Source: Paroedura picta (taxonomy: Eukaryota > Chordata > Lepidosauria > Squamata > Gekkonidae). From it: a stretch of 64,000 nucleotides of DNA. The position numbers and the translations under genes were made by a program. The notes beneath the pieces were generated by a model. It was not told where the DNA came from. It did not search any database and saw only the letters and a list, made by a program, of their open reading frames with translations. Positions 44,580-56,494 of this stretch are shown piece after piece (within the stretch, counting starts at the first letter, position 1; the number at the start of each line of letters is the position of its first letter). The stretch is taken from positions 78,123,765 to 78,187,764 of the forward strand of contig NC_135369.1 of the NCBI RefSeq assembly GCF_049243985.1, given 5' to 3'.

Positions 44580-45350
44580 CAAGGGGCCAGCGCGATGGGG
44601 CTTGTTTGCGAGGAAGGGTGGACGCGGAAGACTTCTCTCTGGGTGCACGTGGTTCCTCCTCTGGCTCTGCTTAGAGGGAAAGCGGCGGCATCTGCCTGAC
44701 CAGACAGTCACCCGAGCGATTCGGGGGGGGGGAGGAGGCGAGAGGGGCTGGCCACCGGGAGGCACGTTGTGGCGGGGAGGGGGGGAGAAGAGGCGACGAC
44801 TCCGCGGCGCGCTGCAAGCCAACCACCCGGGGGGGGGGGGAGGAGAGGCGGTGGCGGGCTGTATTAATGGCAGGGCTGCCCGGCCGTCGCCTCCGTTGGT
44901 GCGGAGCGCCTGTTCGCGAGGAGCATGCAGTGCTCGCCCTGCTTGGTGGCGGCCCTCAGCTCGGTCCTGCTCGCCTTGGGGCTGCTGATCCTGTGGCTCT
45001 ATGGCCACACGCCGACTCGCTACGGGAAGCACGCCGAGGAGGTGGCGGAGAAGCAGCCCGGACGGGAGCGCCGCTTCCACCTGCCTGCCAAATGCGCCTG
45101 GTTCCTGCAGGAGCTGCCGGCTTTCTTGGTGCCTGCGCTGCTCCTGGCACTGCGCAGCCCGCCGCGGTTCGCACCGCTGGGCTGCAGGCTGCTGGGCGGC
45201 ATGTTTTGCGGCCACTACTTCCACAGGTGAGAGCGAGAGAGGCCGGAGTGGGCAGCAGGCAGGGGCTCCCGTGCCACCCGCGAGTGGCAGCGGGCTGACT
45301 GGCTCTCCCGGGGCTTACTGCGTGCCTTGGAGCGACGCGGATGCCGGGGT
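44580..45350 (+). promoter_or_regulatory. SRD5A2: CpG-rich promoter region of SRD5A2
   Basis: Base composition changes sharply at about 44580 to G+C-rich sequence with many CG dinucleotides and returns to AT-rich by about 45500. This is how a CpG-island promoter looks. No TATA box is seen at a fitting distance from the start codon, so transcription probably starts at several sites. Runs of G at 44725-44735, 44776-44788 and 44829-44841 could fold as G-quadruplexes. The exact transcription start cannot be read from the sequence. Confidence 0.7.
44925..45226 (+). CDS. SRD5A2: Steroid 5-alpha-reductase 2, exon 1 (partial gene)
   Basis: The frame encodes 100 residues plus two bases. It contains YGKH at residues 33-36, CAWFLQELPAF at 57-67 and the closing CGHYFHR, which fit human SRD5A2 (YGKH at 33-36, AAWFLQELPSF, CLHYFHR) better than SRD5A1 (WVVQELPSL, VHYGHR). 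The enzyme is an NADPH-dependent membrane reductase of the endoplasmic reticulum that turns testosterone into dihydrotestosterone. Residues 7-26 form a hydrophobic first membrane span. Q62-E63 correspond to human Q56-E57, where the Glu takes part in catalysis. The start has A at -3. The exon ends in CACAG|GTGAGAG, a good donor, at the same codon where human exon 1 ends. It is slightly longer than human exon 1 because of extra residues between YGKH and LPAK. Exon 2 (human FVYSLLNRGRPYP region) was not found. Confidence 0.93.
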
Positions 45351-45904
45351 GCCAGGCGGCTCGGTGGTGCTCAAAGTTTTGGGAGCAACTGGTGGAGCAG
45401 TGTTTACCGCTCCCTCCGACGCAAGCTTATTCCCAAGTGAGGCCCGCAATGCTCCATGATGCTTGCTCCCGAGTAAGTCTATTTAGGATTCCACCTATAG
45501 CGCTGCACAGGCTTCCTCAGAATTATCCCCCTGGTCTCCAGAAGAGTAAGCAGTTCCTGCAGCAATTACAAAAGAAACAGGATCTCAGGAAGGCTCCTCT
45601 GAGTAAATGTCATTAGGATTGGCTGTTTGACTTTTGAGGAGTAGGTGTTGCTGTTGCATGTGCAATTTTTTGTTGAGAATAGTAAGGCTGAAATCATGTG
45701 CTTGCTTAAGTAAGCCCATTGAATAAAGCAAATAAGTCACCTGCAATATAATTGCAGGAAGGGCTTAACAAGATGTAACTCTGCTTAGGATGGTGCTGTT
45801 GGACTTATTTCTGAGTCTCTTGCATAGAGTATACCTGAAAATGTCATCTTTGGGAGGAGTAAAATATTCAGAATTTCTGTTCCTCAACTTCTTGTATTCT
45901 TTTT

Positions 45905-45955
45905 ACTTATTTTATTACATTTATATACCACCCTCCTCTGAGACTCAGGAGGGTT
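45905..45955 (-). mobile_element. LINE 3' tail fragment
   Basis: TTTATTACATTTATATACC followed by ACCCTCCTCTGAG is the reversed end of an L2-like LINE (GGGCGGTATATAAAT type). Confidence 0.55.
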
Positions 45956-48064
45956 TTTAGATTAGGTTTCTAGTTCAGAGTTCACTTTTTTCAGGTTCAC
46001 CTGAATTGGAATAGATTAGTGCTTCAAGGTCCATATTGCCTACTCTAGCAGTAGCTCTGGCTAGAGGTCTCCTAGAGAAGTTTCCTAGCAATGGGTGGAA
46101 ATTAAACAATGTAAGTATCACTGGGTCCCCACTGAGGAGAAAGATGCATTATAATTGAAGTAAATAAGTTAAAAGTGAAGAAACTGTTTGTTTCCCCCTG
46201 TCCATGATATAAGCACATAAGAAAGGTTTTATTGCTGTCATTAACACTGGTGATTATTGTCAGAATTAGCCTTCCATTCTTTCCCCTCTTCTGTTCAAAA
46301 CTAGTGTATACACCTCATTTTCTATTAAACAAACTGTTTAAAACACTAAATAGCTGTGCTAATTAATAAAAAATATTTACAAAAGGAGGGGAGGAAGTGT
46401 TATAACACATTTGCTGTATAGGAAATGTTTTTATGTAATTAATAGTTTCAAACTTAAGGCAAAACTACTGATTACACTGGAGATCCCTAAGTGGATCTCT
46501 CAACATTTTCCCCCCACTTAAAACTAATTGCAGCAGTTTCTGATTTTACTAGGGATTAGCCTTAACCTTTTTATGCCACACCATTTTCTCAGTCGCCCTT
46601 CATCGTGAGAGGGGGGGAGAATACACAGATACCTGTAGCAGATTGTATTTTGTTAACTGGGATTTAATTTCAAGGGGATTGTAGATTTAAGATGTAATCA
46701 TGAGGATTGCTTTCAAAGTTAGAGTTAATTATCAGGATCTGCTTTCAAGAGTTAGATTGTTAAAAGAACAGCCACAAATAAAACTTTTAATCTGTATAAA
46801 AGGCATTCTGTAAATGTCATGTTAAGTGTAATTTCATTTTTCAAGTAAATGAATGTGGATTAGTCTTGCTATCAACACTTCAGTGTTGACATGAATAAGA
46901 TGAATATGCCTAATAATTTTGTAGGTGGGGGATACAGCCAATAACACCCAAGCTATATAAAGATATGACATTTGTTTTTGGCTTCTTGTGATTTTAGCAG
47001 ACTCTTCAAGTGGATTGAAATGAATAAAACTGTGTAAAAGACAAACTTAATAAAATTGGTTAGTGTAAATTCCTGGTCAATAAATTAAGGTATGTTGGCT
47101 CCTTGACTAAACCATTATTTGGAAATCTTAACTGACTGACAGTACAATCCTGAACAGATATTCACCTTTCTCTTTTCTCTACTGAAGTCAAGAGACTTTG
47201 CAAGGTGTAACTCTTCTTATCTTAGTATGATGCTTGTAGAGCAACCTGGCTTAATGCATTCTTATTCAGGGAAGTGCTTCCACCTGTTGACCCTCTTGAT
47301 CATGGGGTTGCTGGTAGTTGCTGCTTTCAAGTGGTCACTGGAAGGGTGCTACCAAAGAGCTAACAGTCCTTTGAGTGAACTTTATAACCCAGAAACAATA
47401 TGCAGTGTTGCAGGCTCAGGTCATGTTTGACGCTACTCTGTTAACTGGCTCTATCTCTGCCTTTGCCCCGGTGGAGGGCTGCCTAGAATAAGCTGCAACA
47501 TACACTTGAGTAATGCCATTTGTTGCAGCTGCTGAACAACATGGCATTCTGTACATGGTGGAGAGCTATGCATATGGCAGAACTGCGGTGCCTAGATGGT
47601 CTTTGAGTTTCCTCTTCCCTTGGGAATTCTTTCGGATCCACCTGGTGGGGGAGATACTGTAGTCCTTGGTCCAGCATTCACCCGCCTTCTGTAAGGAGCT
47701 GCACTGGGATGCCGTCTACAGTTTGTGGTGTTGCTTGGAGCCAGGCTGTGATCCTCCGAGGTGAAAGGGGGTACTGATTTTAATAATTAGCAGTGATTAA
47801 AGTAGAATGCCTGGAAAGTCACCAGTAATGTGGTTGTGTTAACCTGTTCCTCCTACCTACATGTGAGGTTATTGGTACAATATCATTCAAGCAGTGGGGT
47901 GATATTATGGCAGCAGATCTGTGCAAATTTGCCATTTGCCCACTTTGAGAGACACTGGTCACAATTGCTGGAGAAGGTTTATTAATACAATAGCTATATT
48001 TTCAGGAATCGAACTCTTAGGGCAGGATTGTCCCTTTCTTGCTTACTTGTGGATCAGTAGTACT

Positions 48065-48240
48065 CACTCTGATCTGGATAGCCCAGGCAAGTCTGATATC
48101 ATCAGATCTTGGAAGCTAAGCAGGGTCGATGCTGGCTAGTATTTGGACAGGAGACCTTCCAGGAGCACAGGGGTCACAACATGGAAGCAAGCAATGGCAA
48201 ACCACCTTTGAATGTCTCTTGCCAGCTGCCTGATGATCCT
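48065..48240 (+). mobile_element. 5S-rRNA-derived SINE
   Basis: ATCAGATCTTGGAAGCTAAG, CAGGGTCGATGCTGGCTAGT and ATTTGGACAGGAGACC match the 5S rRNA internal region in order. The tail has GCAAGCAATGGCAAACCACC and GAATGTCTCTTGCC. Confidence 0.92.
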
Positions 48241-48450
48241 ACGATCTCTTGTACTATACACATGCCATAAAACGAATAATAATAATCTGTGACTATCAGA
48301 GCACCACATCTGAAGTCACCATCAACTCATCTGCAGTACAACAGAACAACATTGAACTGGCCTCCACCCAAAAGAGCCCACCCTCTGGAATAAAAGGAAC
48401 AATAGTTATACAAGTAATATCTGCAAGTAAGCTTGTATTTGCACTTCATA

Positions 48451-48770
48451 CTTGAAACGGGCCAAGCCCATTGCATTCAGGAATACAACGGGCGCTAGAT
48501 GGGGGGGGGGGGGGTAGAAGAATTCTGTGGATGGCCTCTCCCTCCCTCCAGGACCTGGAAAGGCTGCAGGCTGGAGGCCCCCAGGAAGGGAACTCACCGG
48601 CAGGGGCAGCTCTCACGCAGCAGGGATCTGCAGCCTCTGAGCTTTGGAGGGAAGTGGAAGGAGGAGGGGGTGGTCAGGGATGGGGGACAGACAGGCAAGC
48701 TGACTGGAGGAGGAGGCACTCAGGGGCGGGGCAGCCACCCTTAGTGGGTGTTAAGCTCTAAATGGCAATT
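48451..48770 (-). mobile_element. Helitron-like 3' end with G+C-rich body, copy K
   Basis: The plus strand shows CAAGCCCATTGCATTC and GAATACAACGGGCGCTAG, the imperfect hairpin of group 2 copies. The expected CTAG terminus reads CTTG-like at 48451. The body from 48498 differs from the other group 2 copies and starts with a run of 13 G. The 5' end was not found. Confidence 0.5.
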
Positions 48771-48834
48771 AAGCCATGACACACGCGCCTCCTCCAAGGC
48801 TTTACCAGAAATACATTATGTGGAACAGACTGTT

Positions 48835-48925
48835 TTAACAATGTTTTAATGTAGTTTATATGTTGTACACTGCCCCCAGCTGGTACTGGGCGGGGCATTA
48901 ATTCAAGTATAAATAAATACAAGTA
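48835..48925 (+). mobile_element. L2-type LINE 3' tail
   Basis: TGTACACTGCCCCCAGCTGG, TACTGGGCGGGGC and a TATAAATAAATAC tail. Confidence 0.7.
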
Positions 48926-50984
48926 TGCACACCATTCCCCAGCTTTGTTTTTGCCTTGCTTTCTCTTCCTCTGCTTTTGTTAACTTTGTGAATGTCATCT
49001 CTTTACTCCTTCCTCCTGATGCCCATTGTTTCTCCAAATGTTTTCCTTTATAATTTCAACTCCAGATCATTCCCAGTCGCTTATCTTTTCCAACATATCC
49101 ATGTTTACTACATTCATCTTCAGAAGTTCAGAGCAAACCCCTAGAACTCAACATTAGAAGGGAAGCTGCTGTGAAAATGTCCTTTTTGCAGAATTCCCAT
49201 AGGGTGAAAAGGTGTTCTAAGCCTGCATATAATGTGAGTGTCCTGCTAAAGGTTATTTATGGCTTTAGTGAGTTACAATTGGCTGTACAGTTAACTCCTA
49301 AGGTAGGGCAGGAGATACTATGTATGAAAGTGTGGAAGGGAGCTTTTTTCTACTCCTTTTGCATTCACTGGGAGTATTTAGATTTATTCCATTTTGACAT
49401 TAGCAAATCTTGCAGGTATTGGGGATAGACTCTGGGTTAAGAGAACTTAAGATGCCAATTAGGTCCCACTTTGCTCTTGATACCTGCAGCCTACTTCCAG
49501 TCCCTATACCATGTGTCGTGGGAGGGACTTCACTTCTATCCTAAACTTCTTCAGAATGGCATCAAGATTGTACAGTGGATTTTCCAATAAGTCATTGGTA
49601 GGGAAATTTGCTTCCCTGACATTGCAGTTTACAGGATGGCCCAACCAGATTCTTCGGGTTCTTCATGCCTCTAAGAACTATTCAAGTTGGTTTAAAAATT
49701 GTTTTCAGTGTTGCTAGTGTTTTGCATAGGGCTTATTTTTGTTGTTATCATGCTTAGATTTATTTTGCTTTTTAAAATTTAAAGGATGGTGTCATTTCCT
49801 AGAGCACAGTGATCATCGTTAGTGCCTTGCCATCTATTTTAAAACAAATGAAGGTTTTGGAATTTATATAGCCTAATTCTGGTCCAACTAAGAGTAATTT
49901 GTTCAGGCAGATTCTCCAAGGGAAGTTAATTCTTGGGCCCAAAATACTATTTGAAGAATGTTATGCTTCAGAACTGTTTCAACTGCAAGGCAGAAGTTTA
50001 CTGGTCTTACAATGTTTTATTTTGAAAGCTGGTGCCACCAAAGAGTGACAAAGACCTTTGATAATACATTGGTTTTATGTGTTGCCTCTTTTTAGGGGGG
50101 AGGGGTCCAATAGTGATTTATTTGATACTCTTTTAGTAAGTGTATGTTCCTTAACCGAAAGCATAATTTTAACAGCATTTTTCAAATTCCAAAAATAACT
50201 GAGGGAATCATGAATTTGCTGTTAGGCACCTGGTGAGGTTCCCTCAAGTGATATGTTTTATTTTAATAAATTTATTGCTTGATGATGCAATTTCTTTATT
50301 CAGTTCTCAAGGAGGGGTGGTTTCTGTAGAAATCACAGAATGTTACCGTTGATATAACTGCTGAGGATGTATCTTGCTTGAATTATGGTTCAAAGCTTTG
50401 TAGACCCAGGCAATTATTATAAATCACACAGGAATCATAACTACTACTCTCTTGCTAGTCATAATCACCAGAGATTATTTTGCTTACATAGCACCTTCTA
50501 AATTCCTCTTTACAAAAAACAGAAAATTTGTCCCTATCTGCAAGAAAGGTAAAGTCTAAGAAAAGGATAACCAACTCTTGTGGTCTGCCAAAGATTACAG
50601 AATGCCGACCTGTGATGTCAGCATAATGACCAGCAAAAGTGAAGATTGTACCTTGCCACGCATGCTGTGAGCAAGCTGAGTGAGTGAGCACTTCCAGAGA
50701 TTCAGGAGTTAGTCTTGGACCTGGTTGGTTGTTGTATAAGTCTGGGAGATGATGACAATCCTCCTCTAAGCTAAGCCTTCTATCCTAGCAATGATGCCAA
50801 AGCTCCAGGGACTCCTCGTGGATTCTTGGGTGGAGAAGCAGCCCTGTGTACAGAACAAAATGATCTCACATGCCATTGCTAGTCATACGGTGCCAGATGT
50901 GGCCTACCCTGATTGACAGAAGCAGGACAGCAAAGGGACAGGAAGGTGGTGGAGGTGCAGGTGTGGATAAATAGGAGAAGAATA

Positions 50985-51210
50985 TGCCCTGACTTGGGTG
51001 ACCCAGGCGAACCCCATTTAGTCAAATCTTGGAAGCTAAGCAGGGTTAGTCCTGATCAGTGTTTGGATGGGTAACCACCAAAGAATTTCAGGGTCATTAT
51101 GCATAGGAACGCAATGGAAAACCATCTCTGAACATCTCTTGCCTTGAAAATCCTATGGGGCTGCCATAAGTTGGCTGTGATTTGATGGTGCATCACACAC
51201 AAATACATAT
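50985..51210 (+). mobile_element. 5S-rRNA-derived SINE, fullest copy
   Basis: CAAATCTTGGAAGCTAAGCA, GGGTTAGTCCTGATCAGTGT and TTGGATGGGTAACCACC follow the 5S rRNA internal promoter region. The body has GCAATGGAAAACCATCTCTG and AACATCTCTTGCCTTG, and the tail GCCATAAGTTGGCTGTGATT, which resembles the BovB-like tail of squamate SINEs. Confidence 0.94.
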
Positions 51211-51291
51211 GTGTTTTCATCTTGTATATTTGATAGATCACACACTGTTCTATCAAGGATGTGTTTTTATCAGTATAAGGATTTATGCTAG

Positions 51292-52366
51292 AATCATAGA
51301 ATTGGAAGGGGTCAAACAGGCCATCTAGTCCAACCCACTGGTTGATGCAGGATCAGCCTAAAGTATCCAAGATGTGTATATCCAGCTGCTGCTTGAAGAC
51401 TCAGCGTGAGGGAGCTCACCACTTCCCCAGGCAGCCAATTCCACTGCTGAACTGCTCTGACACCAATTTTTTTCCTGATATCTAGCTGATACCATTCTAG
51501 TTTAACCCATTATGTTGGGTCCAATCCTCTGCTGCCAACAGAAACTGCTCCCTGCCCTCCTCTAGGGCCCATTATACACGGCCGCCGAAATGGCGATTTC
51601 GGGTCACATGGAAAACGCAGAGGGGGAAGATGCGAAGTACACCGGTTATGCATGGGACGGGGTGCGACGCCGTCAAAACCCAGAGTAACCGATTATGCAC
51701 GCAGCGATCCCGGCGCCGCTTCTGGTTGCGCCCCGGTCACCCGGAAGCTGCGCTTTCTTCCTTGTTTCACTAACGCGGCTTTTTCGGTGGCATGCACTGA
51801 AGCTGCGGCCGGTTGCAGCCGGCACCGTGCGTTATCAGTGATTTTAGTCGCCGCCCTTCCACCCTGAATGTGCGTTATTCCCCCCGTGCATAATGGGTCG
51901 AAGTGACAACTTTTCAAATACTTGACAACAGCAATCATGTCCCCTTTCAACCTCCTCTTCTCAAAGCTGAACATTCCAAGTGTCTCTCCCATTCCTCATA
52001 GGGCTTGGTCCTCAGATGCCGAATCATCCTTGTTGCTCTCCTCTGCAACCTCTCAATTTTGTCCACGTGCTTTTTGAAATGAGGCCTCCAGAACTGCGCA
52101 CAGTGTGCCAAGTGCAGTCTGACCAACGTGGTATATAGCAGGACTATGAAATCTTGTGATTTTTATGTGATGTTTCTATTGATACAGGCCAAGATTGCAT
52201 TTGTCTTCTTTACCACTGCATCACACTGTTTGCTTACATTTAGCTTACAGTCCAAAAGTATCCAAGTTCTCATGCACACACACTGCTACCCAGAGGTGTA
52301 TTTCCTATCCAGTATGCACGCTTCTCATTTTTGTAACCCAAGTGTAGAACTCTGCACGTATCCTTA
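51292..52366 (-). mobile_element. CR1 LINE, 3' part, split by a MITE
   Basis: In plus order: AGAATCATAGAATTGGAAGG at the 3' end, GCCATCTAGTCCAACCC, TGACAACTTTTCAAATACTT and CAATCATGTCCCC after the MITE, GGGCTTGGTCCTCAGATG, GAGGCCTCCAGAACTGCGCA and TTTACCACTGCATCACACTG. This region is the CR1 3' end and C-terminal ORF2. Decayed. Confidence 0.9.
51567..51901. mobile_element. MITE inserted in CR1
   Basis: The ends are inverted: GGGCCCATTATACACGG at the left and CCGTGCATAATGGGTC at the right. CR1 sequence continues across (CTCCTCTA | AGTGACAAC, compare 12938-12955), so the limits are sure to a base or two. The target duplication is at most 2-3 bp. The interior is CG-rich with no transposase. The ends resemble those of MITE family 1 (GGGCC...GCACGG). 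Confidence 0.85.
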
Positions 52367-53540
52367 TTGAATAACCTATGCCTACAGCTCCGCATTTTGG
52401 TTGATTCTCATATATTCCAGGATCCCAATGGATCTGTGGGAACCTGGAAGTTAAGATTAATTCCGAATGTACCTGCAGTGTTAGATCATGGTAAGATGCA
52501 CGGCTTACAATCTTTGGGTAGTAAAACGTTCCAGTTCTTCAAGATCGTGGTAAATTGATATTTAATTATCTGATTCCAACCATATGTCTCTAATAGAGTG
52601 GCTCTTCATGCATATGCAGCAAGGGAGATCAGTGCTAAAGACGTTATGTAAAAAAATACTACCTCTAGGTATTCGATTTCTGGTTACTGTTTTTTAAATT
52701 GTTTGTGGAATTTTATCTGTTTTGTGTTTTTGTTATCCCATTGTGAAGGCCTTTGGTCAATCTAATAAAAGTTATACGTATCGAGGCTTGGGTTTAGTAA
52801 GAAAGGGGAACTAAAAGATTGGGCTGAAGGCTTCATGGAAATGGTGGATCTGAAGAGGCATTTGAAGGAAGTGTATCATATTCAAGGCTCTGCCTGGTAG
52901 TTGCTGACACAGTTTCTAGATCTTCACAGGCAAAGATAATAAATCAGTTGTCACATTCAGGTCAGTGCCTGATGCTTTTACTCTGTCCTGAGTTTCCAGG
53001 AGGCCCAGAGGCAATGACAAGGTGATAAAGTAATAAACAGCTAACCAATCCACAACACCACTAGTAGTTAAGTGTTCTGTCCATGTAAAGAGGGAGTACC
53101 AGAGTTCAAGGGCCACGAACAAGGTGAGTATCAAGAAAGATCTCACTCTGAATATAAATTATTAACAAAGCACAGACAATTCTGCTTCACCAAGACTCTT
53201 TGAGGTTAGAGTGTTGATTTCAAAAATTGCTCCCATAATTGATTCTGCCCTCTGCTTTTATCCCCTTAGTTACTGAAACCCAGGTGTTTTTCATTCATTG
53301 AGTGCTTGGTCCTGCATCAACTTAGGGCTAGGAGCCACAAGTACCAAGTTGTGCTAATGCCCTGATGTGCCTGCATCTCTAATGAGTTGTAAATCTTACC
53401 TTTCATCTGCAATTTTCTGCTGGCTCTGGAGACCCCAGAGGTGAGAGACAAACTGATTTCTGTCCCCTTGTCATCTGCCAGAATGAACAACCTTCATCCC
53501 CGGAGGCTTTTTTCCCCTGATTCTGCCTTTTTAAAATTAA

Positions 53541-53684
<144 letters not shown>

Positions 53685-53765
53685 TACCACCCTTCCCTAT
53701 GGCTCTGGGCGGTTTACATAAAACATTTTTGAACATTCACATAGAACACTATCAAAATCAATATA
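53685..53765 (-). mobile_element. LINE 3' end (L2-like)
   Basis: ATACCACCCTTCCCTATGGC and TCTGGGCGGTTTACATAAAA are the reversed 3' end of an L2-like LINE. Confidence 0.7.
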
Positions 53766-54739
53766 AATCCAGCTGATCAGACAGGCATTCTACTGGTACA
53801 GCTCCTGATTTCTCATCATCAAAGGAAGAGACAGCTGGCTTACTCACAGCACAGTATGATATATACAAGCGTTTTGGGAGGCAGTTCCAATAATAAGGGC
53901 AGATTTGTCTGAGGGAATAGAACATTTTCAGAGAGTGAACAGTGGTGGGATCTGGAAGAATGAATATTCCATGATGGGAGAGTATATAGATGTAAACATG
54001 GAAGGACTGGGGGCATGGCTGTGATAAGTTTCTAAGATGATGTCAGGAACTTTTTGCTGGTTTCAGAAATTGAGAAGAAGCATTATTAGAGACTTAAGTA
54101 ATCCCAGAACATAAAGGTACATTATTTTAGTGCCAGAGCCTATATAGAGATGAAGGGGCCAAAGTATGATCTCAGAAGACCAGAGAAGAAGAGGTAAAAG
54201 TAGCAAATATCAGAGATGATCAGAATAAACCAGAGTTTCTGCTGAGGTGAAAGAGAACAGGAGCTGGATTTTACCCATGAAAGATACACATGTCTTAACA
54301 GCAGATTGAATATGAAGCCCAAAAGGAATTTAATTTCTTTGCTTTTTTTCCAAAATGTATATCATTCCTTTCTGCCCTTAGAAGGGCCACCATGGAGGCA
54401 AACAAATTAAAACATAAATGATAAAATCACATTTTAAAATCATTAAAATAACTTAGCACAGAACCTACATCATGAATACAATTAAACAGACTCAAAATAC
54501 CAACATAGTAATAGTATGTAAAAGTATTTTTAATACAAATTGCTTAATTAAAGAAATAAATAAAACGGTCAGGAAGAAGACATCACTGAGAGGCTGCCAA
54601 ATGAAACTAAAAAGTTGGCAAGAGAAGGGAAAAGATGAATTTTTCTGGGGAAAGAGCTTCAGAGCTTTGGTACCACAACTGAGAGGGCCTGAGATGACAG
54701 AGTCAAAAGACAAAGTTGTGCTTGTTGTGCAGAAGAAGC

Positions 54740-54940
54740 AAGCACTGGATCAGATCAGTGGTTCACCAGTCCAAACTCCTGTCTCACACAGTGGCAGACT
54801 GATTGCTGGGGGGGGGGCAAACAGGGCATAGGATCTGAGACCTTATGCCCCATGTATAATTTTATAAACCTCTATCATGTCCCCTGTATTTGTCACTTTT
54901 CTAAACTGAGACGTACCAGATTCTTGACCTTTCTACCCCC
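54740..54940. mobile_element. CR1-like 3' fragment
   Basis: GGATCAGATCAGTGGTTCAC and TGTCTCACACAGTGGCAGAC match 61490-61560. CCTCTATCATGTCCCC and CTAAACTGAGACG resemble reversed CR1 sequence. Confidence 0.5.
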
Positions 54941-55015
54941 CCCTAATGGTTGCCCTCTAATGGTTGCACTCTACCCCCCCCCCAATGGTTGCCCTGCAAT
55001 GTCCTTTTTGAGTTA
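54941..55015 (+). repeat. Short tandem duplication
   Basis: CTACCCCCCCCTAATGGTTG and CCCTC/GCACTC segments are repeated three times in 75 bp (units of about 18 and 37 bp). Confidence 0.7.
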
Positions 55016-55337
55016 TGTTAGCTAAATTCGTCTGCACCATAGATCTATATGGGGGCATTATAATATCATCCATTTTATTTTCAATCATTTTCCTAATAAT
55101 CCCTAATAGGGGTGTGTAAAAAAATGTATTTTTTGGTTCAGGCCTACTGGACACTCCAAAACTTTAGAATTTCTGATCATTCCAGATCCCAGTATCAGGA
55201 TTGCAATACCCTGGGGCTGACTTGGCTTCTACTGCAGTGAAATTTAAACTGTACTGTAGGAGAAACTGGCCCTAGGATCTGCATGCAGTGGGAGGTCTCT
55301 CCCTGCTGAACGTAGACCTAGCTGGCCACTCTCAGCT

Positions 55338-55525
55338 TAGAATCATAGAGTTGGAAGGTATCTCCAGGGCCATCTAGTCCAACTATCTGCCCACTCACAG
55401 TGACCCCAATTTCATGTCCAAGTAATCCTCTCCACCAAAATTCTCCAGAATCCAGCCTGGCCTGGAGGAAATTCACCTACCATCCCACAGTGGTGATTAG
55501 CAATTCCCTGCGTAGGAAAGGAAGG
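55338..55525 (-). mobile_element. CR1 3' end fragment
   Basis: AGAATCATAGAGTTGGAAGG, GCCATCTAGTCCAAC and CCCCAATTTCATGTCCAAGT in reverse orientation; the same subfamily as 8075-8205. Confidence 0.88.
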
Positions 55526-55691
55526 GCCACAAGAGACACTGGCACATCCCTTCATGGTCACTCACTCACAATGTGCCTGAGTTCATAAAATCAGCTTCTG
55601 CTACCCCAAACGATCCTAGGCCAATACCAGCTGAGGTAGCATGAAGCTCTCAGCCTCTTCCACCACAGATGATCTTTGGTATAGCTGAATA

Positions 55692-56328
55692 TCTTCCCCT
55701 CTTAATAAAACAGTAAGAGGAGTTGGGGTGGGCTGAGTCCGTGATCAAAACTCACGGATTGGGCCCTTGCCCCTGGACTGACAAGCAGAGAGGCCAATCG
55801 GGAGGTGCAAAGCCTCTCTGCTTCTCAGTCTGCCCCTCACGCCTGAATCGGGCAGCGCGCAAAGCACACCTTCTGATTCCGACCTCAGACCTGCACTCCC
55901 CAGTCGGCCACTGCTCGGCCCTACTCTGCTCTCGCGCCGCTCACCCGCCTTGCCGGCCGCCCCCCCAACATGCCGCCACTCCCTGGGACTGCGTCCCCGC
56001 CCTCCACACAGACCCACCCTTCGCCCGGCGATCACCCCGGACTCACTCCCACACAGTCTGCGTCCCCGCCCGGCTCACTGCGCTGCCATTCGCACACGAC
56101 TCACCCCGACTTCTCTGCCACCGGATGCCACCCAAGGGACTCCACAGGTACCCGGCTCAGCCACACCTCAGTCCCTGCCCTCCCCATTGCCTTTCCTCTC
56201 CCCTCCGACGCCTGCCCGCCTCTGGCTCCCATGCCAATGCATGCCAATCTCCGACCGCTGTGGGGGGGGCGAGCCAGCCCCCTGCTAGTGCCCATTGCAT
56301 GTTGGACTGCAATGGGCTCTGTTTCTAC
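55692..56328 (+). mobile_element. Non-autonomous Helitron group 1, copy F
   Basis: It starts TCTTCCCCTCTTAATAAAAC after an A. An internal hairpin lies at 55776-55830. The 3' end is the hairpin GCCCATTGCAT / TGCAATGGGC (56290-56317) followed by a 7-base spacer and CTAC where CTAG is expected, then T. The G+C-rich body produces frames of up to 217 codons in three registers with no known domain. No Rep/helicase. Confidence 0.7.
55776..55830. repeat. Internal hairpin of Helitron copy F
   Basis: 19-nt arms (55776-55794, 55812-55830) pair with one mismatch. The 17-nt loop holds GGTGCAAA. Confidence 0.9.
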
Positions 56329-56484
56329 TATCCAAATAAAAGCCCAAAAAAATCTGCTTTATTCAGGCTCAGCTAGCCAGTCAGATTCTGTTATCTGATT
56401 TAGACCTAAATAATATCTGAAAAATATTAGTAAGGTATCTTTCAGGTATCTTTTCAACTTGCTTCATGGCAAATGCATACCTCT

Positions 56485-56494
56485 AATCCCTAAC
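56485..56494. repeat. Target-site duplication, left copy (BovB 4)
   Basis: AATCCCTAAC, repeated exactly at 56893-56902. Confidence 0.9.

Noticed and set aside
44574-45459. Minus-strand 216-codon frame and plus-strand 143/152-codon frames
   Set aside because: They are shadows of the CG-rich SRD5A2 exon 1 and its promoter in other registers.
49171-49717. Frames of 85 and 68 codons as exons
   Set aside because: No known domain, no matching splice context, AT-rich surroundings inside the presumed intron.
50985-51110. A real 5S rRNA gene
   Set aside because: Only the internal promoter half is 5S-like, and it is followed by a SINE body and tail. The same structure recurs four more times.
52367-52558. 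Exon 2 of SRD5A2
   Set aside because: The frame shows no FVYSLL, GNGVLQ or YPDGW-like motif; it is chance.
55723-56398. 217-, 112- and 142-codon frames as genes
   Set aside because: Same reasoning: overlapping registers in the G+C-rich body of Helitron copy F.
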